Assembly: GCF_000374645.1 (NCBI RefSeq)
Contig: NZ_KB894804.1
Location: 124,001-188,000 of the forward strand
DNA: 64,000 nt
Direction of reading: 5' to 3'
Source of the DNA: Arhodomonas aquaeolei DSM 8974
Lineage (GTDB): Bacteria > Pseudomonadota > Gammaproteobacteria > Nitrococcales > Nitrococcaceae
Shown here: one piece after another, positions 25,298 to 35,177 of the stretch
Layout: each line of letters begins with the position of its first letter
Position numbering within the stretch: the first letter of the stretch is position 1
Made by a program: the position numbers and the translations under genes
Notes under the pieces: generated by a model
The model's database searches: none
The model's input: only the letters and a program-made list of their open reading frames with translations
Told to the model about the DNA's origin: nothing

Positions 25298-26087
25298 CGC
25301 GGTACTTGGCGGCGCCGGTCGGGACCGGCCGGGGTCGCCCGGTACCGGGCCGTTCCGGCGCGACGGACTCACGGCCGCGGCGGGCCTCGACTGGCAGCGC
25401 GACGTGGCCGCGGCGGTGGGGGCCGGGCACCGGCCGCCGGCGACCCTGATCTGGCGCTGTGCACCGGCACTGGTCGTCGGTGGGGCGGAGCGCGGACTGC
25501 CGGGCTTCGGCGATGCCTGCGAGCGGCTGGCGGCCGAAGGCTGGCCGGTGTGCGGGCGCGACATTGGCGGCAGCGCGTTTCCCGTGGGGCTGCACAGCGT
25601 TCAGCTCGCCCGCATCCTGCCGCGGCGCTCGGGGGCGTCGCTGGAGCGGTTCTACCGTTGCATGGCCGAGCCGGTGGTTGCCGTGCTTGCGCGGCTCGGC
25701 CTGGGCGCGGCGACGGGGACGGTGCCGGACGCCTTCTGTGCCGGGAGCCGGGATATCGCCGTGGGCGGGCGCAAGCTCGCCGGTCTGGCCCAGGTGTGGC
25801 GGGGCCCGGTGGACAGGGGCGGCTACGTGATGATCACCGCCTCCGTGCTCCTGGACGGCGAACCGGAGGCCCTGTGCCATGCGGTGAACCGGTTCCACGA
25901 GCTGGCCGGCGGTACCCTGCGGTGCCGGCCGCAGGCGGTGACCTCGGTGTGCCGGGAGCTCGGGGGGGTACCGGACGGTTCCGGTCTTGCCGCGGCCTTC
26001 GACGCCGCGCTGGCGGAGGCGCTGTCCCCGGAGGCAGGGGACACAGTCCCGCGGGCTTTGCCGGAACAGGCCGTCGGGTCGCCGTAA
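25287..26087 (+). CDS. Lipoate-protein ligase A-like (BPL/LplA family) protein
   Basis: The 266-residue protein reads WRCAPALVVGGAERGLPGF, GRDIGGSAFPVG (in place of the usual RRxSGGGxV loop), a SLERFYRCMAEPVVAVLARL helix and GGRKLAGLAQVWRG with the expected catalytic Lys. This is the biotin/lipoate transferase fold. It would attach lipoate or octanoate to the lipoyl protein encoded immediately upstream. The start overlaps that gene by 11 bases. I looked for an E2 catalytic core (HxxxDG) and found none. The substitutions in the substrate loop suggest a divergent, perhaps dedicated, ligase or an octanoyl transferase. Confidence 0.75.
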   Translation: MSSDAVLGGAGRDRPGSPGTGPFRRDGLTAAAGLDWQRDVAAAVGAGHRPPATLIWRCAPALVVGGAERGLPGFGDACERLAAEGWPVCGRDIGGSAFPVGLHSVQLARILPRRSGASLERFYRCMAEPVVAVLARLGLGAATGTVPDAFCAGSRDIAVGGRKLAGLAQVWRGPVDRGGYVMITASVLLDGEPEALCHAVNRFHELAGGTLRCRPQAVTSVCRELGGVPDGSGLAAAFDAALAEALSPEAGDTVPRALPEQAVGSP

Positions 26088-26225
26088 CGGATAGACCGGT
26101 CTGATTGCCGTTGGCCAAACGCGCCCCGCGCGTGTAGCCCACGATGTGCTCACGAAAGCGGCCACGCCTGCTGGGACCCGTCTGCCCCCTCGGATTGCGG
26201 ATCGGCGGCAGGCGCGATGCCGGCC

Positions 26226-26597
26226 TCAGCGCGGCGTGATCCTGACCGTTGCCGGGCGGGCACGATCCCCGATCATCGCTGCGAGGTAGGGGCTGGCCCC
26301 GTACTTCGCCCGGTAGGCGTCGTCGATGCGGTCGTTGACGGCCCCGGTGACGGGCTCGAACGCGACCTCCAGCGTCATGTCCGCGGCGGCGATCCGTCCC
26401 GCTTTCTGCGCGACAGCGGCCTGGTACCAGCGGGAGTTCCGGCCGTTGTAGGCGCGGACATAGAGGGCGCCGTCGACGGTCACCGACCAGATCCAGGTCG
26501 GGGTCCCGTACGTCCTGCCGTCGTCGCGGAAGGGGGCGATGTGCAGATCGTCGGCCCCGACGATCCGGTGAAGGACATCTTCTGACCATGCCGTCAT
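26226..26597 (-). CDS. DUF2255-family protein
   Basis: The 123-residue protein shows the DUF2255 pattern: DLHIAPFRDDGRTYGTPTWI, ALYVRAYNGRNSRWYQAA and a C-terminal DDAYRAKYGASPYL. These small proteins resemble the flavin-split-barrel (pyridoxamine-oxidase-like) group, but function is not established. It is the distal member of a run of minus-strand redox genes and has no signal peptide. A binding role for flavin or F420 is speculative. Confidence 0.75.
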   Translation of the reverse strand: MTAWSEDVLHRIVGADDLHIAPFRDDGRTYGTPTWIWSVTVDGALYVRAYNGRNSRWYQAAVAQKAGRIAAADMTLEVAFEPVTGAVNDRIDDAYRAKYGASPYLAAMIGDRARPATVRITPR

Positions 26598-26697
26598 TGC
26601 AGTAACCTCCGGTGGGTTTCACGTCCGGGATCGCGGGCTTCGGCCGGCGTCGTGCCGCCGAAGCCGGCGACCCCGGTTCCTCGTTCCGCGTCGCCGC

Positions 26698-27648
26698 TCA
26701 GTCGAACTCGAGCACGAACCGCCCGCGTGCCCCGCCGGCGTCGAGTCGCCGATGGGCCTCGCTCGCCTCGGCGGCGGGAAACGTCCCTGCCACCCGCGGG
26801 GGCAGCAGACCGCTTTCGACCTGCCGGGCGATCCGGGCGATCGCCTCGTGGTCGGTGGCGCGCTCGCGCACGTTGACGAACGTCACGGTCATGCCGCGGC
26901 CGAAGCTCGTCTGCTCCGCCGGACGCAGGATGATGAACATGCCGCCGTCACGAACGGCGGGGGCGATCCGCCCGCCGAGGCTCGCCGCGTCGACGACGGC
27001 GTCGACGCCGTCGGGGAACGCCTCGCGCACACGCTCCGCGGCGTCTTCACCCCGCGGGACGAAGTCCGTGGCCCCCCGGTCGCGCAGATAGGCCTCGTCC
27101 TGCGGCGAGGCGATGGCCACGACACGGAGGCCGTCGTCGTTCGCCAGGGCCGTGGTGTAGGTGCCGACCGCCCCCGCCGCGCCGGTGACCAGCAGGGTCG
27201 AGCCCGGTGCCAGGTCCAGCGTGTCCAGGGCGTTGCGGGCGGTGAGGGCGTTCATCAGGAATGCCGCCGCAGCGGGGATGTCCGTGCCCGCCGGCACCGG
27301 AGTGACGGAGGCCGCGGGCAGGCACACGTACTCGCTGTATCCGCCGTAACGGCCGTGGTTGTCGACTATCCCCACGACCTTCTCCCCGACCGCGGGAACG
27401 GACCCCGCCTCGACCCCGTCGCCGACGGCGTCGATGACACCGGCGATATCCATGCCGGGCACGAAGGGTGGATCGACTCCCGCGTAGAGGTCGGCGAGAT
27501 CACCCTGGCGCAGCATTACGTCGGCGGGATTGATACCGGCCGCCTGCACCCTCACGCGGACCTCGCCGGGGGCGGGCTCCGGGTCGGGGAGTTCCACCAG
27601 GTGAAGCACGTCCGGACCGCCGTACTCGTTCAAACCTACTGCACGCAT
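26698..27648 (-). CDS. NADP-dependent quinone oxidoreductase-type zinc-less MDR protein
   Basis: The 316-residue protein starts MRAVGLNEYGGPDVLHLVEL and has VQAAGINPADVMLRQG, FVPGMDIAGVIDAVGDGV and the Rossmann segment LLVTGAAGAVGTYTTALA. This is the quinone-reductase branch of medium-chain dehydrogenases. These use NADPH to reduce quinones or enones in the cytosol. The structural-zinc cysteines are absent, as expected. The start is placed where homology begins; the longer frame adds an implausible leader. It sits in a reductase-rich island and probably serves electrophile detoxification. Confidence 0.88.
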   Translation of the reverse strand: MRAVGLNEYGGPDVLHLVELPDPEPAPGEVRVRVQAAGINPADVMLRQGDLADLYAGVDPPFVPGMDIAGVIDAVGDGVEAGSVPAVGEKVVGIVDNHGRYGGYSEYVCLPAASVTPVPAGTDIPAAAAFLMNALTARNALDTLDLAPGSTLLVTGAAGAVGTYTTALANDDGLRVVAIASPQDEAYLRDRGATDFVPRGEDAAERVREAFPDGVDAVVDAASLGGRIAPAVRDGGMFIILRPAEQTSFGRGMTVTFVNVRERATDHEAIARIARQVESGLLPPRVAGTFPAAEASEAHRRLDAGGARGRFVLEFD

Positions 27649-27802
27649 CTCGTTGCTCCATGTTGCCAGGAAGCCGGGGCCGGGGGCTGGCGCAGGCAGC
27701 CTCCCGGTCCCGGGAAATGAGTACCGCCGGGTGGCGGGGGCCACACGGTCTCGCCACGGGACCCCGCGGCGTGCCCCGCCAGCGCCGGTCATGCCCTGTG
27801 CC

Positions 27803-28819
27803 TCAAGGGCGAAGCAGGACCTTGATCGCACGCCGCTCGTCCATGGCCTTGTAGGCCTCGGCGACCTGGTCCAGCGGCATCGTCACGTCGAAGACCTTGC
27901 CCGGGTCGATCTTCCGGTCCCAGATGAGCGGGATCAGCTCGTCCAGGAAGTTGCGCACCGGTGCCGGCCCGCCGTGGAGATGGGCGTGGGTGAAGAACAG
28001 CTTCTCGCCCTCGAGCGAGACGCCGTGCGGCATGCCGACGTAGCCGACGAATCCGCCGGGACGCATCGCGCCGATGGCCTGCGACATGGACTCCTGGGTG
28101 CCGACGCACTCCAGCACCGAGTCGGCGCCGACGCCGTCGGTCATGTCCTTGATGCGGGCGATGCCCTCTTCACCGCGCTCGGTCACGATATCGGTCGCGC
28201 CGAACTCCTTCGCCAGCTGCTGGCGCTTTTCGTGACGGCTCATCGCGATGATCCGCTCGGCGCCCTTGAGCCTGGCCGAGAGCACGCCGAGCAGGCCGAC
28301 CGCGCCGTCGCCGACCACTGCGGCGGTGGAGCCGGGCTGCACGTTCGCCGCCTCCGCCGCGAACCAGCCGGTGCCGAAGACGTCGGAGACCGCCTGCAGG
28401 CTCGGCAGCAGATCGTCGGCGGGCGTTTCCGGCGTGGCGACGAGCGTGCCGTCGGCGAGGGGAACGCGCAGCAGCTCCGCCTGCGCGCCGCCGACGAACT
28501 CCGCGTGCTCACAGGAGGGCTGGTAGCCGTGGCGGCAGTGGGGACAGGTGTTGTCCGAGGCGAAGAACGAGCCGATGACGAACTGGCCGGGCTTCACCGA
28601 GGTCACGGCGCTGCCGACCTCCTCGACGACCCCGCTGTACTCGTGACCCATCGGCGACGGTCCGTCGAGGGGCTGGAGGCCGCGATAGGGCCAGAGGTCC
28701 GAGCCGCACACGGACGTGACGGCCAGGCGCACGACGGCATCCGTGGGGTGGACGATCCTGGGGGATTCCATGTCCTCGAAACGAACGTCACGAGGGCCAT
28801 AGAGCATTGTTCCCTTCAT
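27803..28819 (-). CDS. Zinc-dependent alcohol dehydrogenase (MDR family)
   Basis: The 338-residue protein has the catalytic-zinc Cys and Glu-His context (SVCGSDLWPYRG, MGHEYSGVVEEVGSAV) and a structural-zinc cluster CPHCRHGYQPSCEH. The Rossmann segment is AAVVGDGAVGLLGVLSARL. It should interconvert an alcohol and aldehyde or ketone with NAD(P). AGGGAG precedes the ATG at 28819. It is followed by the quinone reductase gene and preceded by a tautomerase on the same strand, consistent with a shared detoxification role. The substrate is unknown. Confidence 0.9.
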   Translation of the reverse strand: MKGTMLYGPRDVRFEDMESPRIVHPTDAVVRLAVTSVCGSDLWPYRGLQPLDGPSPMGHEYSGVVEEVGSAVTSVKPGQFVIGSFFASDNTCPHCRHGYQPSCEHAEFVGGAQAELLRVPLADGTLVATPETPADDLLPSLQAVSDVFGTGWFAAEAANVQPGSTAAVVGDGAVGLLGVLSARLKGAERIIAMSRHEKRQQLAKEFGATDIVTERGEEGIARIKDMTDGVGADSVLECVGTQESMSQAIGAMRPGGFVGYVGMPHGVSLEGEKLFFTHAHLHGGPAPVRNFLDELIPLIWDRKIDPGKVFDVTMPLDQVAEAYKAMDERRAIKVLLRP

Positions 28820-28914
28820 GATGATTACTCCCTGAGAGCGTTGATGGTGTATCGGGGGTCTGCCCGTTGAGGCCGGGGCGTCGCGTTGCCCCCGTCCTGG
28901 TGTCGCAGGACGGG

Positions 28915-29145
28915 TCACTCCATCTCGTAACCGGGTTTCCTGTAGACCTGGTCCCACTTGTCCCGGATCTCCGGGCGATAGACCCGCTCGGCCCAGTCGC
29001 CGGGCGTTATCTCCTCGAAGGCGACTGACACCTCCTCTTCGGCGGCGTCGAGATGGTTCACGACATCCCGGGTAATGGCCTCGGCGAGTTCGGTCTTCTG
29101 CCGTTCCGACTTGCCTGGCCGGTGCTTGACGACGACATGCGGCAT
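28915..29145 (-). CDS. Tautomerase-family protein (4-oxalocrotonate tautomerase, PptA-like)
   Basis: The 76-residue protein begins MPHVVVKHRPGKSERQK. After Met removal Pro1 is the expected general base. The segment EEEVSVAFEEITPGDWAERV and the ending KPGYEME match the E. coli PptA-type branch. These small enzymes tautomerise enols and form oligomers. It lies between the MFS and alcohol dehydrogenase genes. The natural substrate is not visible. Confidence 0.88.
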   Translation of the reverse strand: MPHVVVKHRPGKSERQKTELAEAITRDVVNHLDAAEEEVSVAFEEITPGDWAERVYRPEIRDKWDQVYRKPGYEME

Positions 29146-29176
29146 TGCCTTCTCCTGTGCCTGTCAGCCGCGAAGC

Positions 29177-30604
29177 TCATGCGCTTCCCGGCGGTGTGTT
29201 TTCCCTTGCGGGCGCGGTTTCCGGTGCCGGGCGTTCGTGGGCGAAGAACACGACGAGCGCACCGAGGAGCGAGAATCCCGCGGTCACCAGCACCGCGACA
29301 TTCCAGCCGGCGAGCAGGCCCGCGGGCCCGGACCCGGGACCCGCGTGGGTGACGAGTACGGTGACCAGCGCCAGCCCCGCGGCGGAGCCGAGGTAACGCG
29401 CGGTGTTATTGGCGCCGCTGCCCATGGCGGTCCTGCCGGCGGGCACGCTCGCCACCGCCTGACGGCCGAGGGCGGCGTTGAGTACGCCGTAGGCGGCCCC
29501 GGCGATCAGCAGTGCCGGCAGCAGGCGCGTGAGCGTCCCGTCCAGGGAGAGCCCGATCAGGCCGAGCTGTCCCGCGGCGGAGCCGAGGAGGCCGGCGATG
29601 AGCTGGGTCCGGGGCGTCACCCCCGTGGGCAGCCACCGGACCCCGAAGGCGGTCACGACGCTGGTCGCCGACCAGGCGAGCAGCATCAGGGCCGACAGCA
29701 GCGTGCTGGTGCCCAGGGCCCGTTCGAGCAGCATCGGCAGGGATGACACCAGGGAGAGCACGCCGGCGCCGGCGGCGAACGCCGCCGTCGTCGCGCCGAG
29801 GAAATCGGGGCAGCGGAAGAGCGCGATATCGAGCATCGGCCCCTCGATCCGGCGTTCGACCGCCACGAATCCGGCCAGCAGGACCAGTCCCAGGACCAGC
29901 AGGGCAACCACCAGCGGGCGGTCCCAGCCCATGCGCCCCTCGACCAGCGCGGACAGCAGCGCCGCGATCCCGCCCCCGAGCAGCAGGGTGCCGGCCAGGT
30001 CGATGCGGCGGGGCACCGGCGCACGGGACTCCGGCAGAACCCGCCGGGCCGTCCCGGCGAGCGCGGTCGCCGCCAGCGCGGTGAACACGTAGGGGAGGCG
30101 CCAGCCGCCCAGGTGGTCGAGACCCGCCGACAGCAGCGGCCCGATCGCCACACCGGCCCCGAGCGCGGCGGCCCAGACCCCGGTCGCCCGGGCACGGGGC
30201 GCGCCGGAGGGAAAGGTGTGACCGATCAGGCCAAGGCCGCACGCGAGGATGGCGGCGCCGCCCAGTCCCCCCAGGACACGGGCGATGACGAGCACCAGCG
30301 CCGTCGGCGCGAGGGCGCCGAGGATCGATGCGATGGCCAGTAGCAGGGCCCCGCCGACGAATACCCGGCGCCGTCCGTAGTCGTCGCCGATGGCGCCGCT
30401 GCTCAGCAGGCCGGCGGCGGCCCCGACGCTCATGCCGCTCATGATCCAGGCCTGGATGCCGGGGCCCACGCCCAGGGCGCCGGCCGTGCTCATCAGCGTG
30501 GTCAGGGGGAGCGTGAACGCCACGAGCACCAGCAGGGGGCCGGCGGCCGCGACGGCCAGGATCGAGCCGGGGCTCGGGGCGTCTGTGTTCGTTGCTGCGT
30601 TCAT
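29177..30604 (-). CDS. MFS drug-efflux-type transporter (DHA2-like, 14 TM)
   Basis: The 475-residue protein is hydrophobic throughout, with about 14 membrane segments. It has the MFS loop motif GAIGDDYGRRRVFVGGALLL after TM2 and a second-half motif ARVLGGLGGAAILACGLGLI. It would export drugs or metabolites with the proton gradient. The ATG at 30604 is chosen as the start of MNAATNTDAPSPGS. The location in a reductase and tautomerase cluster fits removal of toxic organics, but the cargo is unknown. Confidence 0.85.
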   Translation of the reverse strand: MNAATNTDAPSPGSILAVAAAGPLLVLVAFTLPLTTLMSTAGALGVGPGIQAWIMSGMSVGAAAGLLSSGAIGDDYGRRRVFVGGALLLAIASILGALAPTALVLVIARVLGGLGGAAILACGLGLIGHTFPSGAPRARATGVWAAALGAGVAIGPLLSAGLDHLGGWRLPYVFTALAATALAGTARRVLPESRAPVPRRIDLAGTLLLGGGIAALLSALVEGRMGWDRPLVVALLVLGLVLLAGFVAVERRIEGPMLDIALFRCPDFLGATTAAFAAGAGVLSLVSSLPMLLERALGTSTLLSALMLLAWSATSVVTAFGVRWLPTGVTPRTQLIAGLLGSAAGQLGLIGLSLDGTLTRLLPALLIAGAAYGVLNAALGRQAVASVPAGRTAMGSGANNTARYLGSAAGLALVTVLVTHAGPGSGPAGLLAGWNVAVLVTAGFSLLGALVVFFAHERPAPETAPARENTPPGSA

Positions 30605-30811
30605 GCACCACTCCGCGCCGGCGGGCCGGGGCCATGGGGCCATCGGTCCCGCGCGCGCTGCGTTCGTGTGTTGGTCAGGGGCTCGGTGACGGGTGGGTCG
30701 ACGGCGTGCCCCGGTGTCGGGGGGCTGCCCCGCAGGGCCGAAGACCCGGCGCCGCCGTTCGGGGGACGTCCCGGGTCGCGGTGTCCCCCGAGCGGGGAAG
30801 GGCGGAGCGCG

Positions 30812-31933
<1,122 letters not shown>

Positions 31934-31963
31934 TCACCCGGGTGTCGCCCGTCAGGGCCCGGA

Positions 31964-32845
31964 TCAGTCCCCGCTGCCGAACGTCTCCGGCGTGACCTCG
32001 GCGGGGTCGGGGCCGCCTCTCTCGCCCCGGTCGAGGGCCTCGATCGCGGCGACCTCGTCACGTGTCAGCGAGAAGTCGAAGATGTCGCCGTTCTCGTGGA
32101 TGCGGCCGGCACGGACCGACTTCGGGATGACCGAGTTGCCGAGCTCGATGTGCCAGCGCAGCACGATCTGGGCCGGGGTCTTGCCGTACCGCTCGGCCAG
32201 CGAGACGACGACGGGGTCCCGAAGCGGGTCGCCCGTCGCCGCCGCCTCACCCAGGTAGCGTTTGATGCCGCCGATCGGCGACCACGCCTGGGTGACGACC
32301 CCCATCTCGCGGTTCGCCTTCCGGAGTTCCGGCTGGGCCAGATACGGATGCAGCTCGACCTGGTTGACCGCCGGTGTGACGCCGCTCGCCTCGGTGAGCC
32401 GCCGGATATCGTCGGGCGAGGCATTGCATACGCCGATCGCCCTGACCCGGCCCTCCTCCAGCAGCCTCACTGCCGCTTTCCAGCTTTCGAGGGTGCGCTC
32501 GAAGTGTTTCGGCACCGGCCAGTGCAGGAAATAGAGATCGAGCGTCTCCAGGCCGAGCTCCTCCATCGAGCGGTCGAACGACCGCAGGGCCCGGTCGTAG
32601 TCGTAGTCGCTGATCCAGAGCTTCGTCTGGACGAAGAGGTCGTCCCGGGGCACGCCGCTCTCGCGGATGCCCTGGCCGACCTGCGCCTCGTTCATGTACC
32701 GGGTGGCGGTGTCGATCAGGCGGTAGCCGTCCGCCAGTGCGGTCCTGACCGCCTCGACGGTCTCCGCCGGGCCGGACTGGAAGACGCCGAGCCCGAAGGC
32801 CGGCATCCCGAGTCCATTGCCCAGTGTCAGCATCGGTCCCTTCAT
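31964..32845 (-). CDS. Aldo/keto reductase (AKR5-like, 2,5-diketo-D-gluconate reductase type)
   Basis: The 293-residue protein starts MKGPMLTLGNGLGMPAFGLG and has RLIDTATRYMNEAQVG (Asp, Tyr), FVQTKLW (Lys) and YFLHWPVP (His), then NQVELHPYL and SVIPKSVRAGRIHEN for NADPH. The length is normal for the family. Close relatives reduce methylglyoxal and keto-acids. A small cupin gene follows upstream on the same strand (gap 43 bases), so they may be co-transcribed. Confidence 0.92.
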   Translation of the reverse strand: MKGPMLTLGNGLGMPAFGLGVFQSGPAETVEAVRTALADGYRLIDTATRYMNEAQVGQGIRESGVPRDDLFVQTKLWISDYDYDRALRSFDRSMEELGLETLDLYFLHWPVPKHFERTLESWKAAVRLLEEGRVRAIGVCNASPDDIRRLTEASGVTPAVNQVELHPYLAQPELRKANREMGVVTQAWSPIGGIKRYLGEAAATGDPLRDPVVVSLAERYGKTPAQIVLRWHIELGNSVIPKSVRAGRIHENGDIFDFSLTRDEVAAIEALDRGERGGPDPAEVTPETFGSGD

Positions 32846-32888
32846 GGGAGGTGTCCTCGGTTGAAATGGGGGCCGAGCGACAAGGCCC

Positions 32889-33305
32889 TTACTCCGCCGA
32901 CGCGACCGCGGCGTCGTAGTCCTCGTCGGTGACCTTCTCCAGCCAGTGGACGGGCGTGCCGTCGAGCGACTCCTGGATAGCGATATGGGTCATGGCGGTG
33001 CCGGGCATGGCGCCGTGCCAGTGCTTCTCGTTCGGCGGGCACTGGATCACGTCACCGGGACGGATGATCCTTGCCGGTTCTCCCTCGCACTTCACGATGC
33101 CGCAGCCGGACGTGACGATCAGGTGCTGGCCGAGGGGGTGGGTATGCCACGCGGTGCGCGCGCCGGGCTCGAAGGTCACGCTTGCACCGGAGGCGCGTGC
33201 CGGCTCGGCCGACTGGAAGAGCGGGTCGATGCGCACGGTGCCACTGAAGTAGTCGGCGGGGCCGGCGCTGGAGGGCCGTGATCCGGCTCGATGGATGTCG
33301 TGCAT
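32889..33305 (-). CDS. Small cupin-domain protein
   Basis: The 138-residue protein carries a cupin metal site: [17 protein letters not shown] gives the first motif (HxHxxxxH-like) and [10 protein letters not shown] the second. There is no signal peptide. It is similar in sequence and length to the exported cupin at 35996-36472, so the island has a cytosolic and an exported paralogue. Many such proteins are of unknown function; some are decarboxylases or isomerases. Confidence 0.88.
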   Translation of the reverse strand: MHDIHRAGSRPSSAGPADYFSGTVRIDPLFQSAEPARASGASVTFEPGARTAWHTHPLGQHLIVTSGCGIVKCEGEPARIIRPGDVIQCPPNEKHWHGAMPGTAMTHIAIQESLDGTPVHWLEKVTDEDYDAAVASAE

Positions 33306-33449
33306 GGTATTTGCTCCTCTGGTAGGGGGCCCCCGATGGGGGCAGGGTTACGGGGTGCCGTCATCAGGACGGCGCCGTGCGAACCGGGTTCCGCTGCCGG
33401 GTGTCCCGGTAATCGGACGGGAAGGCCGTACCGCGCGGGTCGGCCGCGT

Positions 33450-33923
33450 TCACTGCGGGGGATCGATCAGCTCGATGCGGGTCCGCAGCGCTCCCCTGGC
33501 CTCGAGCGCGCTCACGTCCCCCTCGATCCGGCCGAGCCGGACCAGTCCGTTCGCGTAGCCGAAATCGCGGTAGAACAGGGCCAGGTTGCCCCACGGGGCG
33601 TAGTAGGTGACGTCGCCCACGTCGGGGTCCACCCCCTTGGGGGCGCCCTCCGTCGACAGCCGGGACGGCAGGTCCGCGATCTTCTCGGTCGCATGGAAGT
33701 CCTCGAGGGTGAGCTCGAGGGGCAGCATGGCGGCGAAGTCGCGGGCCGCCGGCGTGTCTTCCAGGCGCGCCACCAGCTCCGTGTCCTCCACCGTGATGCG
33801 TATCCTCATGGTGTCCTCCGTCGGTTCGGATCGCGTGTTCCCGGCGTACGCAACGCACGCCCCGAGCAGGGCGACGCCGCCGATCGCGGTGCGCAGGAAT
33901 CGTCGGTCCAGGGCCCTCAACAT
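33450..33923 (-). CDS. Cyclophilin-like-fold protein, probable lipoprotein
   Basis: The 157-residue protein has an N-terminal signal with a lipobox-like LLGAC at about residue 20-23. The mature domain (MRIRITVEDTELVARLEDTP, then ARDFAAMLPLELTLEDF) and DVGDVTYYAPWGNLALFYRD match the bacterial cyclophilin-like fold often annotated in reductase clusters. Prolyl-isomerase activity is doubtful. A second in-frame Met at MRIRIT could give a cytosolic form, so the export call is tentative. Confidence 0.75.
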   Translation of the reverse strand: MLRALDRRFLRTAIGGVALLGACVAYAGNTRSEPTEDTMRIRITVEDTELVARLEDTPAARDFAAMLPLELTLEDFHATEKIADLPSRLSTEGAPKGVDPDVGDVTYYAPWGNLALFYRDFGYANGLVRLGRIEGDVSALEARGALRTRIELIDPPQ

Positions 33924-34033
33924 GCCGAATGGCCGCCATCACCGATCAGGGCGGGGCGGGCCGACCCGCCGTTGTATCTGCCCCGTGGGACGGGCACGCC
34001 CGTTCCCCGGGGGGCGGACCGGATGCGGCGTCC

Positions 34034-35078
34034 CTAGATGGTCGTCGCATCGATCACGTAGCGGTATCGCGCCGCCTTGTCCAGGACGTCCGACCACGCG
34101 TCGTTCACCTTGTTCGCCTGGATGACCTCGATCTCCGGGTGAATCCCGTTCTCGGCGCAGTAGTCCACGAGCGCCTGGGTCTGGGGGATGCCCCCGGTGA
34201 GCGAGCCCTCGTAAGTGACCCTGTTGAAGAGGAACACCATCTGATCGAAGGACAGTGCCTCGCCGGGTGCGCCCACCTGCGTGTACGTGCCGTGCGCGCG
34301 CACCAGGGGAATGTAGGCGCCGACCTCGTAGGCGGCCGGTATCGTCGAGATCATGGTGTCCAGCGTGTTGTAGTAGGGGCGGAGCGATTCGGCCGATTCC
34401 ACGACCACCGCCTCCTTCGCGCCGAAGGCACGGATGTCCTCGACCTTGCTCTCGGAGGTGGTGAATGCGTAGACCTCCGCGCCCCTGGAGACGGCCAGCT
34501 TCACGGCCAGGTGGCCGAGGCCGCCGATGCCGGCAACACCCACCCGGTCCCCCTTGCGCACGGAATGGTTGAGGAGGGGGGTGTACGTGGTGATCCCGGC
34601 ACACAGCAGCGGGGCCGCGTGCTGGAGACTGATCCCCTCGGGAATCCGGATCGCGTAGTCTTCCTCGACGATGATGTTGTTGGCGTAGCCGCCCTGGGTG
34701 ATCCCCGTCGGGGCGAGCGGGTCGGGGTAGCCGTACGTGTACAGCGTGTCCGGGGACCTGGGGATACTGCTGGGGACCCCAGTCGCCCCGGATCTGGTGG
34801 ATATCCGAGTGGCACACCCCGCAGTACTGGATGTCGACCAGTATGTCGCGCGCCCGCAGCGCCCTGCGCTGGAACGTCCAGGGGCTCAGCGAGCCCGATT
34901 CGTCGCGGGCGGCGTACCCCTTGGCGCCGACGGGCTGCGCCTGATCGCCGTGCCGTTCGCCGCCGCCCGTGCCGTTCTGGGCGAGGACGGCGCCCGAACC
35001 GGTCAGTAGCGCACCGCCGCCGGCGAGTGCGGAGTTCCGGAGAAAATCCCTTCTCGATATGTGCTTGAAATGATCCAT
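34034..35078 (-). pseudogene. Broken Tat-exported zinc alcohol dehydrogenase (CAD/BdhA type)
   Basis: The 5' part reads HISRRDFLRNSALAGGGALL (Tat signal), then YCGVCHSDIHQIRGDWG and PQQYPQVPGH. Immediately after (near 34740-34746) the frame changes: the next recognisable residues are TYGYPDPLAPTGITQGGYAN in another frame, continuing to MRKGDRVGVAGIGGLGHLAV and a proper C-terminus at 34034. By comparison with intact relatives, about 50-55 residues including the structural-zinc Cys cluster are missing at the junction. The deletion plus frameshift should abolish the enzyme. A good RBS (AAGGAG) remains before the start. Confidence 0.8.
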
Positions 35079-35177
35079 GTCGATCTCCTTTCTCCCGCGG
35101 GGGTCCCGCGTGCTCATGGACTGTGGGTGCGTCGCGGACCTTGACCGTTCAGCGCCGGCGCGTCTCCCGTGCCCCGT

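Noticed and set aside
25287-26087. E2 acyltransferase catalytic domain
   Set aside because: There is no HxxxDG motif or chloramphenicol-acetyltransferase-like fold; the residues fit the lipoate-ligase family.
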